Below are positions 47,601-60,259 of a stretch of 64,000 nt of DNA, one piece after another. A program made the translations under genes and the position numbers. Source of the stretch: Polyodon spathula. Taxonomy: Eukaryota; Chordata; Actinopteri; Acipenseriformes; Polyodontidae. The notes under the pieces were generated by a model. That model saw only the letters and a list, made by a program, of their open reading frames with translations. It made no database searches and was not told the origin of the DNA. Location of the stretch: NCBI RefSeq assembly GCF_017654505.1, contig NC_054538.1, positions 64,797,678 through 64,861,677 on the forward strand, in the 5' to 3' direction. Within the stretch, counting starts at the first letter, position 1, and every line of letters begins with the position of its first letter.

Positions 47601-48227
47601 TTTTCTTTAAGGCAAATAAAAATAAAGAATCCAAAATAATACATTTCGGTTAAGGCCTAGCCCAATTCTCTGGACAGACACCTTGATAAAGTAACTGATA
47701 GAACCATGAGATTCCTTCATACCCATGTCTAGTAATAGACACAATAATAATTGTTCAAATGGGAAAGAAAAATAATACAGTGAAGTTTGTATTCAGCAGA
47801 CCCAAAGAACTCAGAATAAAATCTCAAAACGCTAACTCTAAAAAAATGTTTCTGTTGTTTGTTATCTGAAAGCTGGCACCTCCAGCAGCACAGGAGCCCT
47901 TTATAAAATTGTTTTGAATTCCAGCCAGTGCCTTCACTACAAAACCCACTTTCCTTTTCTGCGTCCCAATTTGTTATTCTATAATGGTCACAGAGATAGG
48001 GAACAAGCAGCTTATCAGAGATCTTATTATTTTTGCCTATTTTCTTTTAGAACACTAGTAAGCAGACTGAAGCCACAAATACATGTTTCTGTTAACATGT
48101 TCTCCAGACAGCCTTCATATTAAATAGTGTAAATCAGCCTTTGTTATTTTTCTACCTCCAGCTTTCTGTCCACACACGTCTAACTGCCTCATTATCACTT
48201 TAGGGAACATTAAGAAAAGTCTGCAGC
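44671..48227. other. Unassigned non-coding DNA
   Basis: No coding feature with a recognisable family. The 92-codon frame at 45136-45414 lies within the possible transcript downstream of the TATA candidate but resembles nothing known to me. Confidence 0.4.
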
Positions 48228-48573
48228 CAGGGCCTGATTAAGTTTTATGGTGGCCCGGGTCTGTTATCTTTTTGGGGGCCCCTCTTTGCATATTGAATTC
48301 CTTTCCTTTAATGTTTTACTACCACCACACTCGATTTTACATTAATGTCAAATTATTCTTCGCTTATCCATATTTGACCTGAGTCAATGTTTGGTTAGAG
48401 ACAGTTTTGAAAGTGAGCCTTCGCCTCCAGCGTTAATTACTGGCTGTCAAAAAAAATTGGGAAATGCAGACAATCGCTACTCCAACTGAATATGGCCCTT
48501 TTTTCCGATTCATTGACACACTACTTATATATTTGATATATTGTATTCTAAATTATATATTTTTTGGGGGTCC

Positions 48574-48687
48574 TGTGACAGGGCTGGCAGAGTGGTGACG
48601 TCAGGCCAGAAGCAGGAACAAACACAGTCAGACACTTAAAAAATAACAAAAACACTGTAAAAAATAACAAAACGCCGGCTACGGGTG

Positions 48688-48757
<70 letters not shown>

Positions 48758-48848
48758 CACACAACAACAACCAAAACATATATACAAGCTGGGCTTTGCC
48801 CTGCCCCTTTTAATAATGCACAGGGCTCTCTCCTGCTGCCCTGCTACA
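48574..48848 (-). mobile_element. Solo LTR candidate
   Basis: The ends TGTGACAGGG and CCCTGCTACA are inverted at 8 of 10 positions. The flanks are GGGTCC and GGGCCC, five of six identical, as expected for an LTR target duplication. On the minus strand it ends CCCTGTCACA, like the LTRs at 16666 and 18195, so it may be a distant relative. It contains a (TA)n tract at 48690-48756. Confidence 0.45.
48690..48756. repeat. (TA)n microsatellite
   Basis: About 33 TA units inside the solo LTR candidate. Confidence 0.95.
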
Positions 48849-49413
48849 GGGCCCTTCAAAACCCGAGCCCTCAGGCTGCAGCCCCTAAAGCCCCTGCATT
48901 AATACGGCCCTGTCTGCAAAGCTTTTGGATGTCATGTGCATAATGAATTCACAGCAATTCATTATTTCCTGATTCAGTTTATCACATGTATTCAGTTAAG
49001 AAAAGTGCAATAGTCTGATCCTCTGAGATGATGTTACAGACAAGGTTTAATATAATAAGTGTTTATCAACTATTTAAACGAAGAGAACAGAAATTTGTAT
49101 AAGTGTGGAGGGGAGACTTTGGGTTTCCTGGTCTTAAATGATGGGACCTGTGTGTCTGCAACAACCTTGCCTGAGAACTATTCTGGGACTGCAATAATAG
49201 AAAATAATATTGTGGTTTTATTTTCTGGACTACAACCCTAAAAGGATTGAACCTGCCAACATTGTATTACAGCATGGAAATAATTACTTCAGTTCACAGT
49301 GTTAAAGTAGAATGAGGGTGGAATTAAATAGTTTATGTCTGCCTGGTGGTTACACTGCAGAGTAAAATATGGATATGTTGAAGGGAATCTCTTATTGAGC
49401 TTGCTTACTTAAC

Positions 49414-49466
49414 GCAGGGGTGCAAAACTCCAGTCCTCTGTGGTCTTCTGGTTTTCATTTTAAAAT
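49414..49466. repeat. Short interspersed repeat (inverse relative of 44256-44313)
   Basis: GCAGGGGTGCAAAACTCCAG then TCTTCTGGTTTTCATT resembles the reverse complement of the repeat at 44.3 kb. Confidence 0.3.
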
Positions 49467-49744
49467 AAGCTCTCAATTAACTTAATTGATTGTTTGTTCA
49501 GTTGGACATATTCGATATTTTTTCAAGGTCTTTACAGTTGATGATTTCAAAGGTGCATTTGATTCAAGGTACACTACCTGTAAAACATTTTGAAGCCTGG
49601 AAAGAATTGTTACATTTGTCCAGTTACCATTACCATTACAGTTGTTTTGTGATTTTTTGATCACTTCATTTATATGGTAGCAGAGATCTTGCATTTTCTA
49701 TTTATCTTTGTTTTTGTTACTTTCACCTGAAATACATCATATCT

Positions 49745-49800
49745 GGGTCAGCTGCATGGATGGCAGCAATGCTAACCACTGCACCACGAATACTGCCTGG
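49745..49800 (-). mobile_element. Possible tRNA-derived SINE head
   Basis: The minus strand reads TGGTGCAGTGGTTAGCATTG, very close to the A-box end of many fish SINEs and tRNAs. A B box at the expected distance is not clear. Confidence 0.3.
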
Positions 49801-52344
49801 ACCACTGAGTCCCAAAAGGGGGAGGACCTGGCTAAGAGGGAAAGCACACAGAAGAGGGGTTAGGAGGATAAATAGCAAGGTGGTTGGCTCATTTATCTAA
49901 AAGTATGATTCTTGCTTAGTGTTATACAGCATTTCTGTTCCTGTCCAGACCGACCAAGCAAATAAAAAGTGTTTCAAGCACTTTTAAATAGTTTCAGTAT
50001 TAAAATGACATAGCAATATCTTTAAATCATCCTCGTTATTCAATGGAATCTACAAGTTATTTGTTCCTACAGTTTTACTAACAAACTGGTGATTGTATAT
50101 CAAAATATAACACCCTCCACAAAGGGGTTATGAAGAGCATCGTAAAATTAATTGTATTCCTAAAATGTTGGCAGATATGAAGCATTATTGTTTGGGGGGA
50201 TGGAGTCACTGTTTGATAGGATGTTTACAGGCTGTTTTTCAATTATTTTGCTCATTGAATAATTTTGCACTGCTCCACTTCTCAGAGATTTGCTCCAAGA
50301 TACTATTTTCAAAACTTTAACTCAAACTACTTAATCCACAGGCTGCTTTGCTCCAATGAATTGCATTATATTAGTGCGCTTGTTTCTTGTTTTTGATTTT
50401 AAATGCAAATGAGGAGCAAAAGAGTCAAGTTGGATAGAAGAAGAAAAATATATATTAGCTCAGATAAAGTATAACCTGTGTAAACACAATGACAGTAATG
50501 ACAGGGATGTGGTATTTACCACTCAAAAAAGAGCCTTGCCTAGTCGCATACATGTTACTTTATCATATTAGCATATTGTTTGTTAACTAGTAAAATTGCG
50601 AACTGGGAGTCTTTTCCAAAATCAGTTTCTGGAATGATTTTGCTTTCTTACTTTCATCCAAATTTCATCAATATTGCTGTTTTCCTGGCAGAGCAAAGAT
50701 AATCCTTCATTACCATATGTATGGACATATGTACAGCTAATTGTGGGCTCAGGAGCAATTCTAGACAAGCATCAATTGAAAACAGTACACTTTTGGATGA
50801 TTAGCGTGCAAAATTGGTCAAAAAAGTCTTTGAAAGTTGACCTGTCAGTGTTTTGTGGTGGGATAGGGCACCATAAATAAAATGCATTTGAAAAAAAAAA
50901 AAAAAAAAGCAAACTTGTAAGCAAAGCACATTTTTGCTTGGCCCTGACTGTTAAGCTATTCAAGGCTATAACTTCAACAAACTGTTTCTTGTTCTTTACT
51001 GGTTTCTAGTGGATACCTTGTTTCTTCATCTGCTAAACAGTAGCCTTTCTAACTGTGACTGAAGGGACAAGGGTGTTGCTTGCAACATTGAATGTCCCCT
51101 TGTGCTGCACAAGTATTCTTATAAATGCTGATTCAACAATGGCAGCCTGTTTTGATTCAAGTTGAAAAAGTAAGTTAATTGAGTTTTGCAGGCTGTTAAC
51201 TAGGATCCTGCTGGATAGTCAGAAAACAACACAAGTCACTTGGTGGATGAACTTTACAAATACTAATCCACAAGCACTGCTATTTTTCATACAAACCCAT
51301 AAATTGAATACATCCGTACAACTGAAGACAAGCAATGTTTTAACTCAATTTTCACACAGAAAAACCTATTCTGAAAACAAAAAAGTATAGTTGTCCATTT
51401 GTAGTCAATCTGGTTGAATATAAGCTGGTACAGATAGAACACCATAAAAATGATTTAAGTCTTACAAAGGCTGTACTGTGTTCATCCAGTTCTAGCACTT
51501 CACTTGAACATATTTATAAATTATTTTATTTTAAATTGATTGCTTTCTGAGTGTGCGGTTTATTTTCTTTTTCAAAGTTTAGTGTTGGCACTGCCTTGTA
51601 AACCGGCACCTCGTTATTTTATTGGTGTGCTTACCTCCTTTGTAATTTTTACTAGAATAATTTCTAACCACATAATAAAAGATGACATTTGTTTGAAAAA
51701 TAGATCACATTTTACAATGATCCAAAGTAAGAGTAAGAGTAAAATCTATGTAGTCTGTTTTATGTACTGCAATGAACCAAAATGTATATTTTCTACTTCA
51801 CTGCCACTTTAAAGAGTTTAAAAGGAGGCTACTGTTCAATCTTCGTAAAACAATAGAGCCGCATGGATTGCAGGGTAAGTCATGCCAGCAAGTGCTTGCT
51901 CCGTCATGCCAGGCTGCTGTTCTTGAATTGTGGCCCACCAGGAGCAGTGGATTGGTCTTTACTCCCGCATGGGTTCGGGAGGAAAACTGTCTGCCAATAT
52001 TTTATTATATACCGGAATTTCATTACAATTACTTCTCTATTGTAAAGACAGCATTATTAAAAAAATCATAGCCAGTATAGATATGGCAGTGCCAGAAAAG
52101 TCAGACCGAAGTCTGAATTTACTGTAATTATTATAATAGGATTGTACTTGGTACCTCTCTAACACACTGTTATATTATTTTTTACGACAGTTACATTTTA
52201 ACATTTAACAAGGGTCTACCACTGAGTCTAGCATTTGTATGCAGAATGTAACATCACGCATTAAGTCCTTATTATTCACAAACAGCAAAAGAGTATTCTC
52301 ATGTTGAAAGCCTGAATTTCATAAAACTGATCTAGCATGTGTGA
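49801..52344. other. Unassigned non-coding DNA
   Basis: No feature recognised. An A-run occurs at about 50892-50908. Confidence 0.5.
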
Positions 52345-52470
52345 GGGATCAATCAACCAATCAATATTTATTTTAAATAGCACCTTTCATAGTGGACCTC
52401 TGTCAAAAATCACTTTACAAGAAACAATAACAACAAGAAAATCCATAATACTTTAAATACAGAGAAATGC
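52345..52470 (-). mobile_element. LINE 3' tail fragment
   Basis: On the minus strand, CTTGTAAAGTGATTTTTGAC is followed by GAAAGGTGCTATTTAAAATA and AATATTGATTGATTG. This is the aaagcgctttt...ggcgctatataaaataaa 3' box of fish L2/CR1-type LINEs, here diverged. Confidence 0.45.
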
Positions 52471-53301
52471 GTAATACATGATACAGTTTTTTTTTTAAAA
52501 AAAAGGAAAAAAAAAAGAAAAAGCATAATACATTAAATACAGTGAAAAGTGCAAAATACATGATAGTAGCATAAGACATGAAGTAGTAGCAGCATAACAG
52601 CAGCTAATAGCAGATATCAGGCTTAAAGAGCATGGAAAGATACAAGGAGATACAATAATCTATTACATATGCAGTCCATCTTGTTTTCAGGGACACAGAA
52701 TGCAGCCATTTCAGGTCCAGGTTGGTGTAGTTAATAATGATAAGCCAATCTAAATGTTTTGCTGTCTACATCACAGAATGTTAATATCACTAATGAAGTT
52801 AGTTGCTTAAAGTAGCGTGTAAGTACCCTCCACCCTGCAATCTTCAGATTTAGAGGTTTTAATGAAGACTTGCCTGCTAATTTGTATTCTATGTGAAAAG
52901 GATTTGCATAAATAGATATAATAGTTCAATTGACCTATATGCCATTTTAGTTTAAAAAGAATGTAACGTCTTTGAAGAAAATATACCTTACATGAAACCA
53001 GCTAGCTCTAGTAAAAGTGTTGTAAGTTTTCTGGCAGTTCTTATTTCAAAAGTTAGCAGAGTTAACAAAAAAGTCCTCCATCACAGGGAAGTTAAATTTA
53101 CCAGTGATGAAAGCCTGTCATTTTTAATAGGACATTATGATCAGGAAACTGTATGATTTTGGAATTAGTAATAAGAACAATCAATATTATCTTGTGTTCA
53201 AACTATGCCACTGAGCTGGTCTTTTCTGAATATGTAATACACAATCTTATAAACAAACTGAATAGGAATAAGTGCATAATATTTTATCATGAAAGGCATG
53301 A
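52471..53301. other. Unassigned non-coding DNA
   Basis: A-rich near 52496-52520; otherwise nothing recognised. Confidence 0.5.
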
Positions 53302-53325
53302 CCCCCCCCCCCCCCCCCCCCCCCC
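53302..53325. repeat. Poly-C tract
   Basis: 24 consecutive C on the plus strand. Confidence 0.95.
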
Positions 53326-54313
53326 GCTTCATAGCATGAAAATATACTCAAATTTTGCTATCGATTAAGAATTTCACAAAACATGAGTTTTATTTTGTGC
53401 CATGTTTTGAATGGCTGATTGTGTTTATATACAGTTTAACCTGTGGAAAAGGATCTGTAGTAAGAAGGTGGTTCATACTGTCATTAATTAGACATGGACT
53501 TTAAAGTCTACCTGTGAGTATTAAGTGAATCTAATTAGATGTTGTTAAAGTAATAAGGACATGAACAGGGGGCAAAATGGGACAACTCAATGTCATGTCA
53601 TACAGAATGTGTCCCAAAGCATGGTCTGCCGTATGTGAAGTCATTATCAAACCAGTGGCAAGGAGACTGCATGGATGGGGTGCACAGTGTCATGACCCCT
53701 CAGTAAGATCACCGTATTCAAACTGAGTCACATATGCGACCAAAATGAGAAATGATCCAGAACATGATCTGGGTCCAAACTTTAATACTTCTCAGTGGTA
53801 TTTGCAGTCAAAGTAAATATGGGATATTATGTCACTAAAAACCAAATGAGATGTCTGACCCTGAAACTTGGGAGAGATGTAGCAAATACCTTATAATGTG
53901 GGACAATAAACGTTCCACCTGCTGTCTCTTATTTTTAGCAGCAGTAAGCCTGGCCAGGCAACACTATTTTTTTAAGAAAAAGGTACACACAAAGAAAAAA
54001 AAAATGAGCCCATTGTTTGATTTTCTATTAGGAGTGTATCCCTTTAAAAAAAGACGTCCTTGGTCATGCTTGTAAAGTTTGTAATCCATTGTAGTTCAGT
54101 CATTATAGCCTATGGAAAGATACAAAAAAAGCTATAAATAACAACCAAAAAACTACAGTGCAGCTGTGTTATTACTGTTTACGCCTTGCCCTGCTGTTGG
54201 ATCTTCATTCCGTGATCAGCAAGAATATTATCTCTGAAGAATCATCCTTCACAGTTTGGATTACCGGGGAGACCGAGCTTTTTCTTTTTGCATTTGACAT
54301 TTAGATTTTGGGG

Positions 54314-54367
<54 letters not shown>

Positions 54368-56344
54368 TTTCCCCAATTGACTCATCTGCTAGTAATCTGT
54401 TACTATGTTTTATTGATTGGGTGCATCAAAGCATATATATATATTTTCTCTTTCTTTTCATTCCGAGCATTTGCAAATATTGTGTAAATAAATCTTTTGA
54501 GTTGATACATTTTCCTGTTTCATATTTGCTATTAAGTAGTTATTTTATTTTCAGTGATGTGTATAATGTATCTCTCTGTTCTTTTCTTATTTAGAATTGT
54601 ATTTGATTTATAGAGCTGTCTGTTATAAAATGATAGTCAATAATGTCGAAAATGGCTTACACGTTGTTGTTAATTTAAATCTGTATATTTGGTTCTTTTA
54701 AATATTGAATACATTTTGTTGAATAAAGTACTCTAAAATATACAAGGGTTGCTTTTTTAATTTTTTTTATTTTATCTCCAGTATCTTTTAGTAGTTGTAG
54801 TTACGATTGGTTCCACCTATACATTGCTCACCTAGTACTGGGCAATGTCGTCATTGCCCAGTCAATGTTGTTATTTATATCTTTATGACTACATTGACAA
54901 ACAAAATCGTCCAATGATGTGAATGATGGCTAATGCTGTCATTGGCCGTAGCTTTTGGGCTCTGACAACAGTGCCCGGTCATTGATGTTTGGTCCCTGGA
55001 ACGCTTTGTAATATCACCAGTCGAATTGTTCATCTCAGTGAAGTTGGACCTTACATAAGCTATAACACTCATTTATGAACTGATGCGACAAGAACATTTT
55101 CCTCTTACCTTGCTTAGCCAATGGACTTGTGACCTCGATAGGACTAGCTTTTTAGATTAATTAGAAAACCAATCCCATAGAAATCTAACTCATTGGAAAG
55201 TTCGAAGTACCCCATTCATGTGGCACGTCTACATCTGGTTCTTTTCTGTGTTTTTTTTTTTACAACACTGTCCACTGTTTCATTGTTTTTTTTGTTTTTT
55301 TTAATAGTCTTGTTCACATATCCACCTGGCAATTAATGTAATCTAAAAATGCATTAAATCTGTTTATGGAATGTTTTTAACATAGGTCCAGGACGTGTAC
55401 CAGAATAAAAATACCATTGCTACCATATCCATACTGTCATTAATTATATTTGGTATTCTGTAATGAGGGCAAACTAGAAGCTCCAGGAGAAGGCTTATCC
55501 AAGTTTACTTTTTCATGAATAATCAGAGTTGGAAGCAGTACAAAGCTTATAACAAGTACTTTCTGATTATATTTAATAGCCTTTCTTGAAAATATATTAC
55601 TTTACAGATCTCCATGGCAATATTGTTTACCGTTACTTGGAGATACAGTAGCTCTCATGAGTATTATGTGGAACAGCGCTGTAAAACCTTCATTTCACTT
55701 TAGTGGTTAGCTGGGCACACTGAGATTACTACTCCATCAAGCGCAAACATGGACTCATCCACCAAAACTCTTAAAAGATAATATTTGTTTTCTATTTCTT
55801 CTGTGTTCTTAGATATCAACATTTTCAGTATTCTTTTTCCAGCCTTTCATAAAAAATTTTCCTCTACACTCACTGCCACCACGTACTTATGGGTCAACAG
55901 TGATAGGCCTACTAGCATTAACGCCAACAAATGTCTCACTATTGAATGAGGTAACTACATATAAACTAATATATTTTGAAACAATCATTATACCACTGTG
56001 ACAGTAAAACTTCTGATGGGATCCGGCTTGGGAATGTACAAAACAATAAATAAAGCTGTAATAAAAATCACGCTTACAACATTCCTCTATTGTTGCACAA
56101 ACGGTTTTATTGCTGTTGGAAAACAGATGAAGACCTAACCTAATACCACTGCCTCAAATTTTTGGTCAACGTTCACCCACGCAAATACAACATAATTGCT
56201 TTGTCAATCAAATACAGGAGTGTTATCACAGTAGAGTACCTATAAAATGCATACCATTGTTCAGAATCAATTTGGAAAGCACAGCTGTTCATTCAACTGC
56301 AAACCTCTCTCATCTGATGTGTCTTCAGTTAATCTTTGCTTTGC
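53326..56344. other. Unassigned DNA with (ATT)n and a perfect hairpin
   Basis: (ATT)n at 54317-54366. A hairpin with 11-bp perfect arms (ACTGGGCAATG / CATTGCCCAGT, 54837-54862, loop TCGT) lies in a stretch with further ATTGCC/ATTGGCC motifs to 54990. A TATA-like CTATAAATA at 54131 and AATAAA at 54488 could be LTR remains but are unsupported. Confidence 0.4.
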
Positions 56345-56690
56345 ACACTATTATTCGACAGCACAACATTACTGGGAAGTTGGTTCCAGATTCCCATGAT
56401 TCTCTATGTAAAAAAGTGCCTCCTGTTTTCTGTTCTGAATGCCCCTTTTTCTAATCTACACTTGTGACCCCTGGTCCTTGTTTCTTTTTTCAGGCCAAAA
56501 AAGTCCCTTGGGTCGAAACTGTCAATACCTAAAAGTTACATTGTACAGTTTGAGAAGTTAGAGATTACCCATCAGCCGTGTAGTCTTTGTTTCAAACTCA
56601 ATAATCAATTAGGTTTACCTGTCTGCAATGAATTTGCCTTTAAACCTAGCGAAAGAATTCTGTCGCTCTTCTTTGCACTGGAGGAGAGAG
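56345..56690 (-). pseudogene. CR1-type LINE ORF2 C-terminal fragment
   Basis: The minus strand parallels 37590-37925 of the CR1-type LINE at lower identity: GTGCAAAGAAGAGCGAC near the upper end, then a cognate of the K-K-E-T-R-T-R-G-H-K segment (TGACCCCTGGTCCTTGTTTC on the plus strand). It closes with CTGGAACCAACTTCCCAGTA, matching the V-W-N-Q-L-P-S-N region. Stops and shifts occur throughout. It is an old, 5'-truncated copy with its 3' tail also lost. Confidence 0.7.
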
Positions 56691-56896
56691 ATGAGGGCGT
56701 TCGTTTCTCACTCCACTCTGAACACCCAACCCCGAGTGAGTGAAACATTCATTCTTTTATGCAGACTCGATTGCTAATCAATCTTCCTTGGAGCCCATGT
56801 AGACGTGTACTTTGCACATGACTAATTGGGGCACGAAGGTGCTTCCACGCTAATACTCACTTTAATGTGCATGTGGAATGATTGTGCAATCCCTGT

Positions 56897-56958
56897 TTTA
56901 AAATGTAAAATTTTACATTTTAAATCACCCATGACAACCCACACGTCAGCATGAATAC

Positions 56959-57050
<92 letters not shown>
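56897..57050. repeat. 28-bp perfect palindrome followed by (TA)n-(CA)n
   Basis: Bases 56897-56924 form a perfect palindrome with arms of 14 (TTTAAAATGTAAAA and its complement). A (TA)n block follows at 56957-57028 and (CA)n at 57028-57050. Confidence 0.9.
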
Positions 57051-60000
57051 TATAACAGACACATAAAACACAAAACACAAAATACATAGTTTCAGGGCAC
57101 CCCACCACATTCAGAAATCTCACAACATCATATGGAAAAATATTGAAGCCCACCATATCAAAGTCTACTAACCATGTCAGAAACAGAACTGCGTCAGTAA
57201 ATTCCTCTCATGTTTAATTTGGGTCAAAAAACATACTTCAGACAAAAGCATTCAAATATTGTGGTTGGTCTGTTGCTATTTTATCTATCTGTAACATATA
57301 TGTAAACAGGGATCTTTCCCCTACCTTCGACAGTTTGCTTATAGTTTCTTCTTCCTGACCTGCATTCCTTTTGGTCCACCACTGTTATATTCCTTGTTCT
57401 TATCATTAGATAAAGATGGTTGGTGGCTTTTTTCTCTCTCTAAATACTACACAAATTGGTGTGCAAAGGGAGTCAAAGCACTTACAATGCAATTCTCAGT
57501 ATATTTTAAAACTGTCAAACAGACTAAATAAAATAAATAATGTGATAATGGAAAATACTAGTATGTCCTGGATCCTTGTAACATACAGTCATATAAATAA
57601 TGTATTTATAGTAAGACAAACTTTAGGTATAAATAATTTAATTATTTTTTTGAAGCTGGATCGGAAATCTGCAACTTCAAATTGTGACGTTAACTCACTA
57701 TATACTTTAATAAATCCCAGGAGAACGTTTGGAACTTAATGACATAATGGGTCTCTAGGATCAGGTTGAGATTTATATTTGCGAGAGAACAAAGGAATGA
57801 AAATTGGGATAAAATCTGAAACAAATAAGAATTACAGCCATGCAGCTGAGGCGCGCAAGTAGCTCAGCAAGGGGTTTGTGCCTAATTGAGATACTTTGCT
57901 TGCTAGGATGTACTGGACTTCAGCCCAACACATAAAACACCATCAGACTATTTGGAAGCACTCTTTCAGGTCACTAATTTGAAGCTTTAATCCCAAATGA
58001 TCTTGGACCCCTCTTTACTGGGAGCAGCACATTCCCTGGGTTATCTAGCATGGGAGAGTGAGACTTTAATCCCACTGTAGCTCTTTGTTTTCTGTGTCAT
58101 GAAACTTTTTCATAGATGACTGATTGACCCCTGCGTGGGGATTTAAGTAATTTCTTTAACAACTTTAGAGCAATGTCAGATTTACTGTTGTCTTGTTTTA
58201 GGCACAATTATAAAGCCCAAGCAACTTTGGTGTAGGAAACAGTTCTACACTTTATCAAAACAGCTAAATGCAAATCACTTTGAAATAGGCTATGGTTTTA
58301 TGTCAAGACTTGCAGCTTGTGAGCCCAATTATTGCAGCTAACATGGTTAATAACAAAAATAAGACAACAAATGTACAGCAACTTTTGTTACCAATTATAC
58401 ACACTTGGTAGCAAACACACAATTATACAAATTCACAAGTTTGAGCCTTAGAGACTGTGGTTAAGATTTCTAGGGTCTGGTACCCTGAGCTCAACAAAAA
58501 TACATCTAAGAATCTTCCTGAGAGTGATTACATGGAGCAGTGCAAAAGTAGGCAAACAGGTCAAGAACAGTCTCCTAACTCTCTTGTACTGACTAATATA
58601 CCTTCACAAATGCTGAAGTTCCTTTTAAAAGCCCAAATAGCACACTTTTTAAAAGATATTCTTTCCAGGGAATGCTCCCCTGATAATGATTCATTGGGGT
58701 ATCTCTTTCCTGGACATAGCTCTGTGGAAGTGTGCTTGACATCTGTCAGACAAAAACATTATTTATTTATGGTACATATAGATTTTTTTTTTGTGAAGGG
58801 TCCTTTAATTAAGAATGACTCCAGTAGTACAGGACCTAGCAATTATGAAATCTTTGCAGGTCTTCTGAAGAGACCTTGAGTATGTCGAATTACAGTTAAT
58901 ACTAATATTCAATAGTTACATTCAGAAACATTTTAAAATAATGTTTTACATTGTGTGTTTTGTTAAATGCTCTTATTCAGAGGTACTATTTTAAAATGAT
59001 TTAATGTCACAAACTGTGATGAAAGCTTTAGCTAAAACATTTGTGTTTTCTACATTACCACAATCACTGTTCAAAGCTCCAGAAAGCTATTTCCTTACTT
59101 AATTAAGCAGCAGGGCTGAAGCATACTGTATGTCCACAATTTTTTTATTCAAAGGTACACTTTCTAGTTTCCCATTTTTATACTTCCAGTCTTTTTTGGT
59201 TTTCTTATAGGTTTCTATTGGTAAAGGATTGCTTTCACTTATTACTCTTTTTATTTTTCAAGATAAATGGTCCAACATTTTTTTTTTTTTTTTTTTTTTT
59301 TTGAGATGTGTAACGTCTGTTGACATAATTGAGACCATATGCGAATTCACTGCTACTGTGATGTGTTTGCAATAAAAATATAAAAATGACCCTGGATTTT
59401 TAAAAGAAGGTGTTTATGTAAGATTTTTTTGTAGTAATTAGATGTTGCTTGTACAGTTAAGTAAATGAGCCAAAGGCATTCCATTTCAAAAGCCAACACA
59501 TTGAAGTTATTAATAGTGAAAAAATAAGAGCTTATAGAGTCGATCTAATCAAATATTTTAAAGGGAGTACGTGTGTGTAGCGCAAAGTGATTATCAGGAT
59601 TCAAATAAAACAAAAATATGTGGCATTGTATTGTTTATTAAATGGATAATTTGGCTAATAAACACTAAACAAACAAACAAACAAACAAAAAATGTTTCAC
59701 TTCAATTACATCACCTGCCCACCCACTGGGTACAAATGAAATTCTAATTTGATGGCATAAGGCCAGTACTTGGAATGAGGATTTGTTTGGTGAACCATTT
59801 TCATCATAGCGCCAAGGATGCATTCAGTCTGGATGAGTCGTCTCTTTAAGTAACTTTACGTGACTGGGTAGAAGAGATGTGGAGTATAGCTGCTATTTTC
59901 CAGTGTCACACAGTACAGTATGTACATACACAGTAATAACAATTTCTTGCAAATTTAAAGTTTAGTAAAAAATTTTGGAAAGAAAAAACAAACATATAAA

Positions 60001-60066
60001 ACCACAGATAAGTATGATAAAATGTTGTAAAAACTACTGTAAAGCACAGTAATTATATAATATTTA
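57051..60066. other. Unassigned non-coding DNA
   Basis: No family recognised. The longest unexplained open frame on an AT-rich background is 58457-58879 (140 codons, plus strand). It has no domain I can identify and no clear splice context. A T-run occurs at 59278-59302 and an (AAAC)n tract near 59668-59690. Confidence 0.4.
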
Positions 60067-60259
60067 CAGCTATGGCCAAAAGTTTTGCATCACCCTATCG
60101 AATTAACTAATTTTGCTTCATAAAGTTAAATGAAATCTGATGAATAATGTTATGTTAACATATTGAATTGCATACCACTTTGCAGTTTTCCATATAATGA
60201 AAAAATCAGAATCTAACATGATATACTATACTGCGGTGGAAAACCTTTGGCCACAGCTG
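60067..60259. mobile_element. Tc1/mariner-type MITE
   Basis: The left end CAGCTATGGCCAAAAGTTTT and the inverted right end CAGCTGTGGCCAAAGGTTTT flank a 193-bp AT-rich element with no coding capacity. TA dinucleotides lie immediately outside both ends, the Tc1/mariner target duplication. Confidence 0.8.

Larger units (their letters stand above)
48228..48912. mobile_element. hAT-like non-autonomous element carrying a solo LTR
   Basis: Left end CAGGGCCTGATTAAG; right end, inverted, CAGGGCCGTATTAATGCAGG. The flanking eight bases are TCTGCAGC (left) and TCTGCAAA (right), six of eight identical, consistent with an old hAT 8-bp target duplication. No transposase remnant. An LTR-like insertion fills 48574-48848. 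Confidence 0.6.

Noticed and set aside
53688..54560. Possible LTR (TGTCATGACC start, TATA-like and AATAAA motifs)
   Set aside because: No matching end, target duplication or second copy was seen.
57840..57910. tRNA-like AGTAGCTCAGCAAGGGG motif
   Set aside because: It resembles an A box, but no B box occurs at the right distance and no cloverleaf could be drawn.
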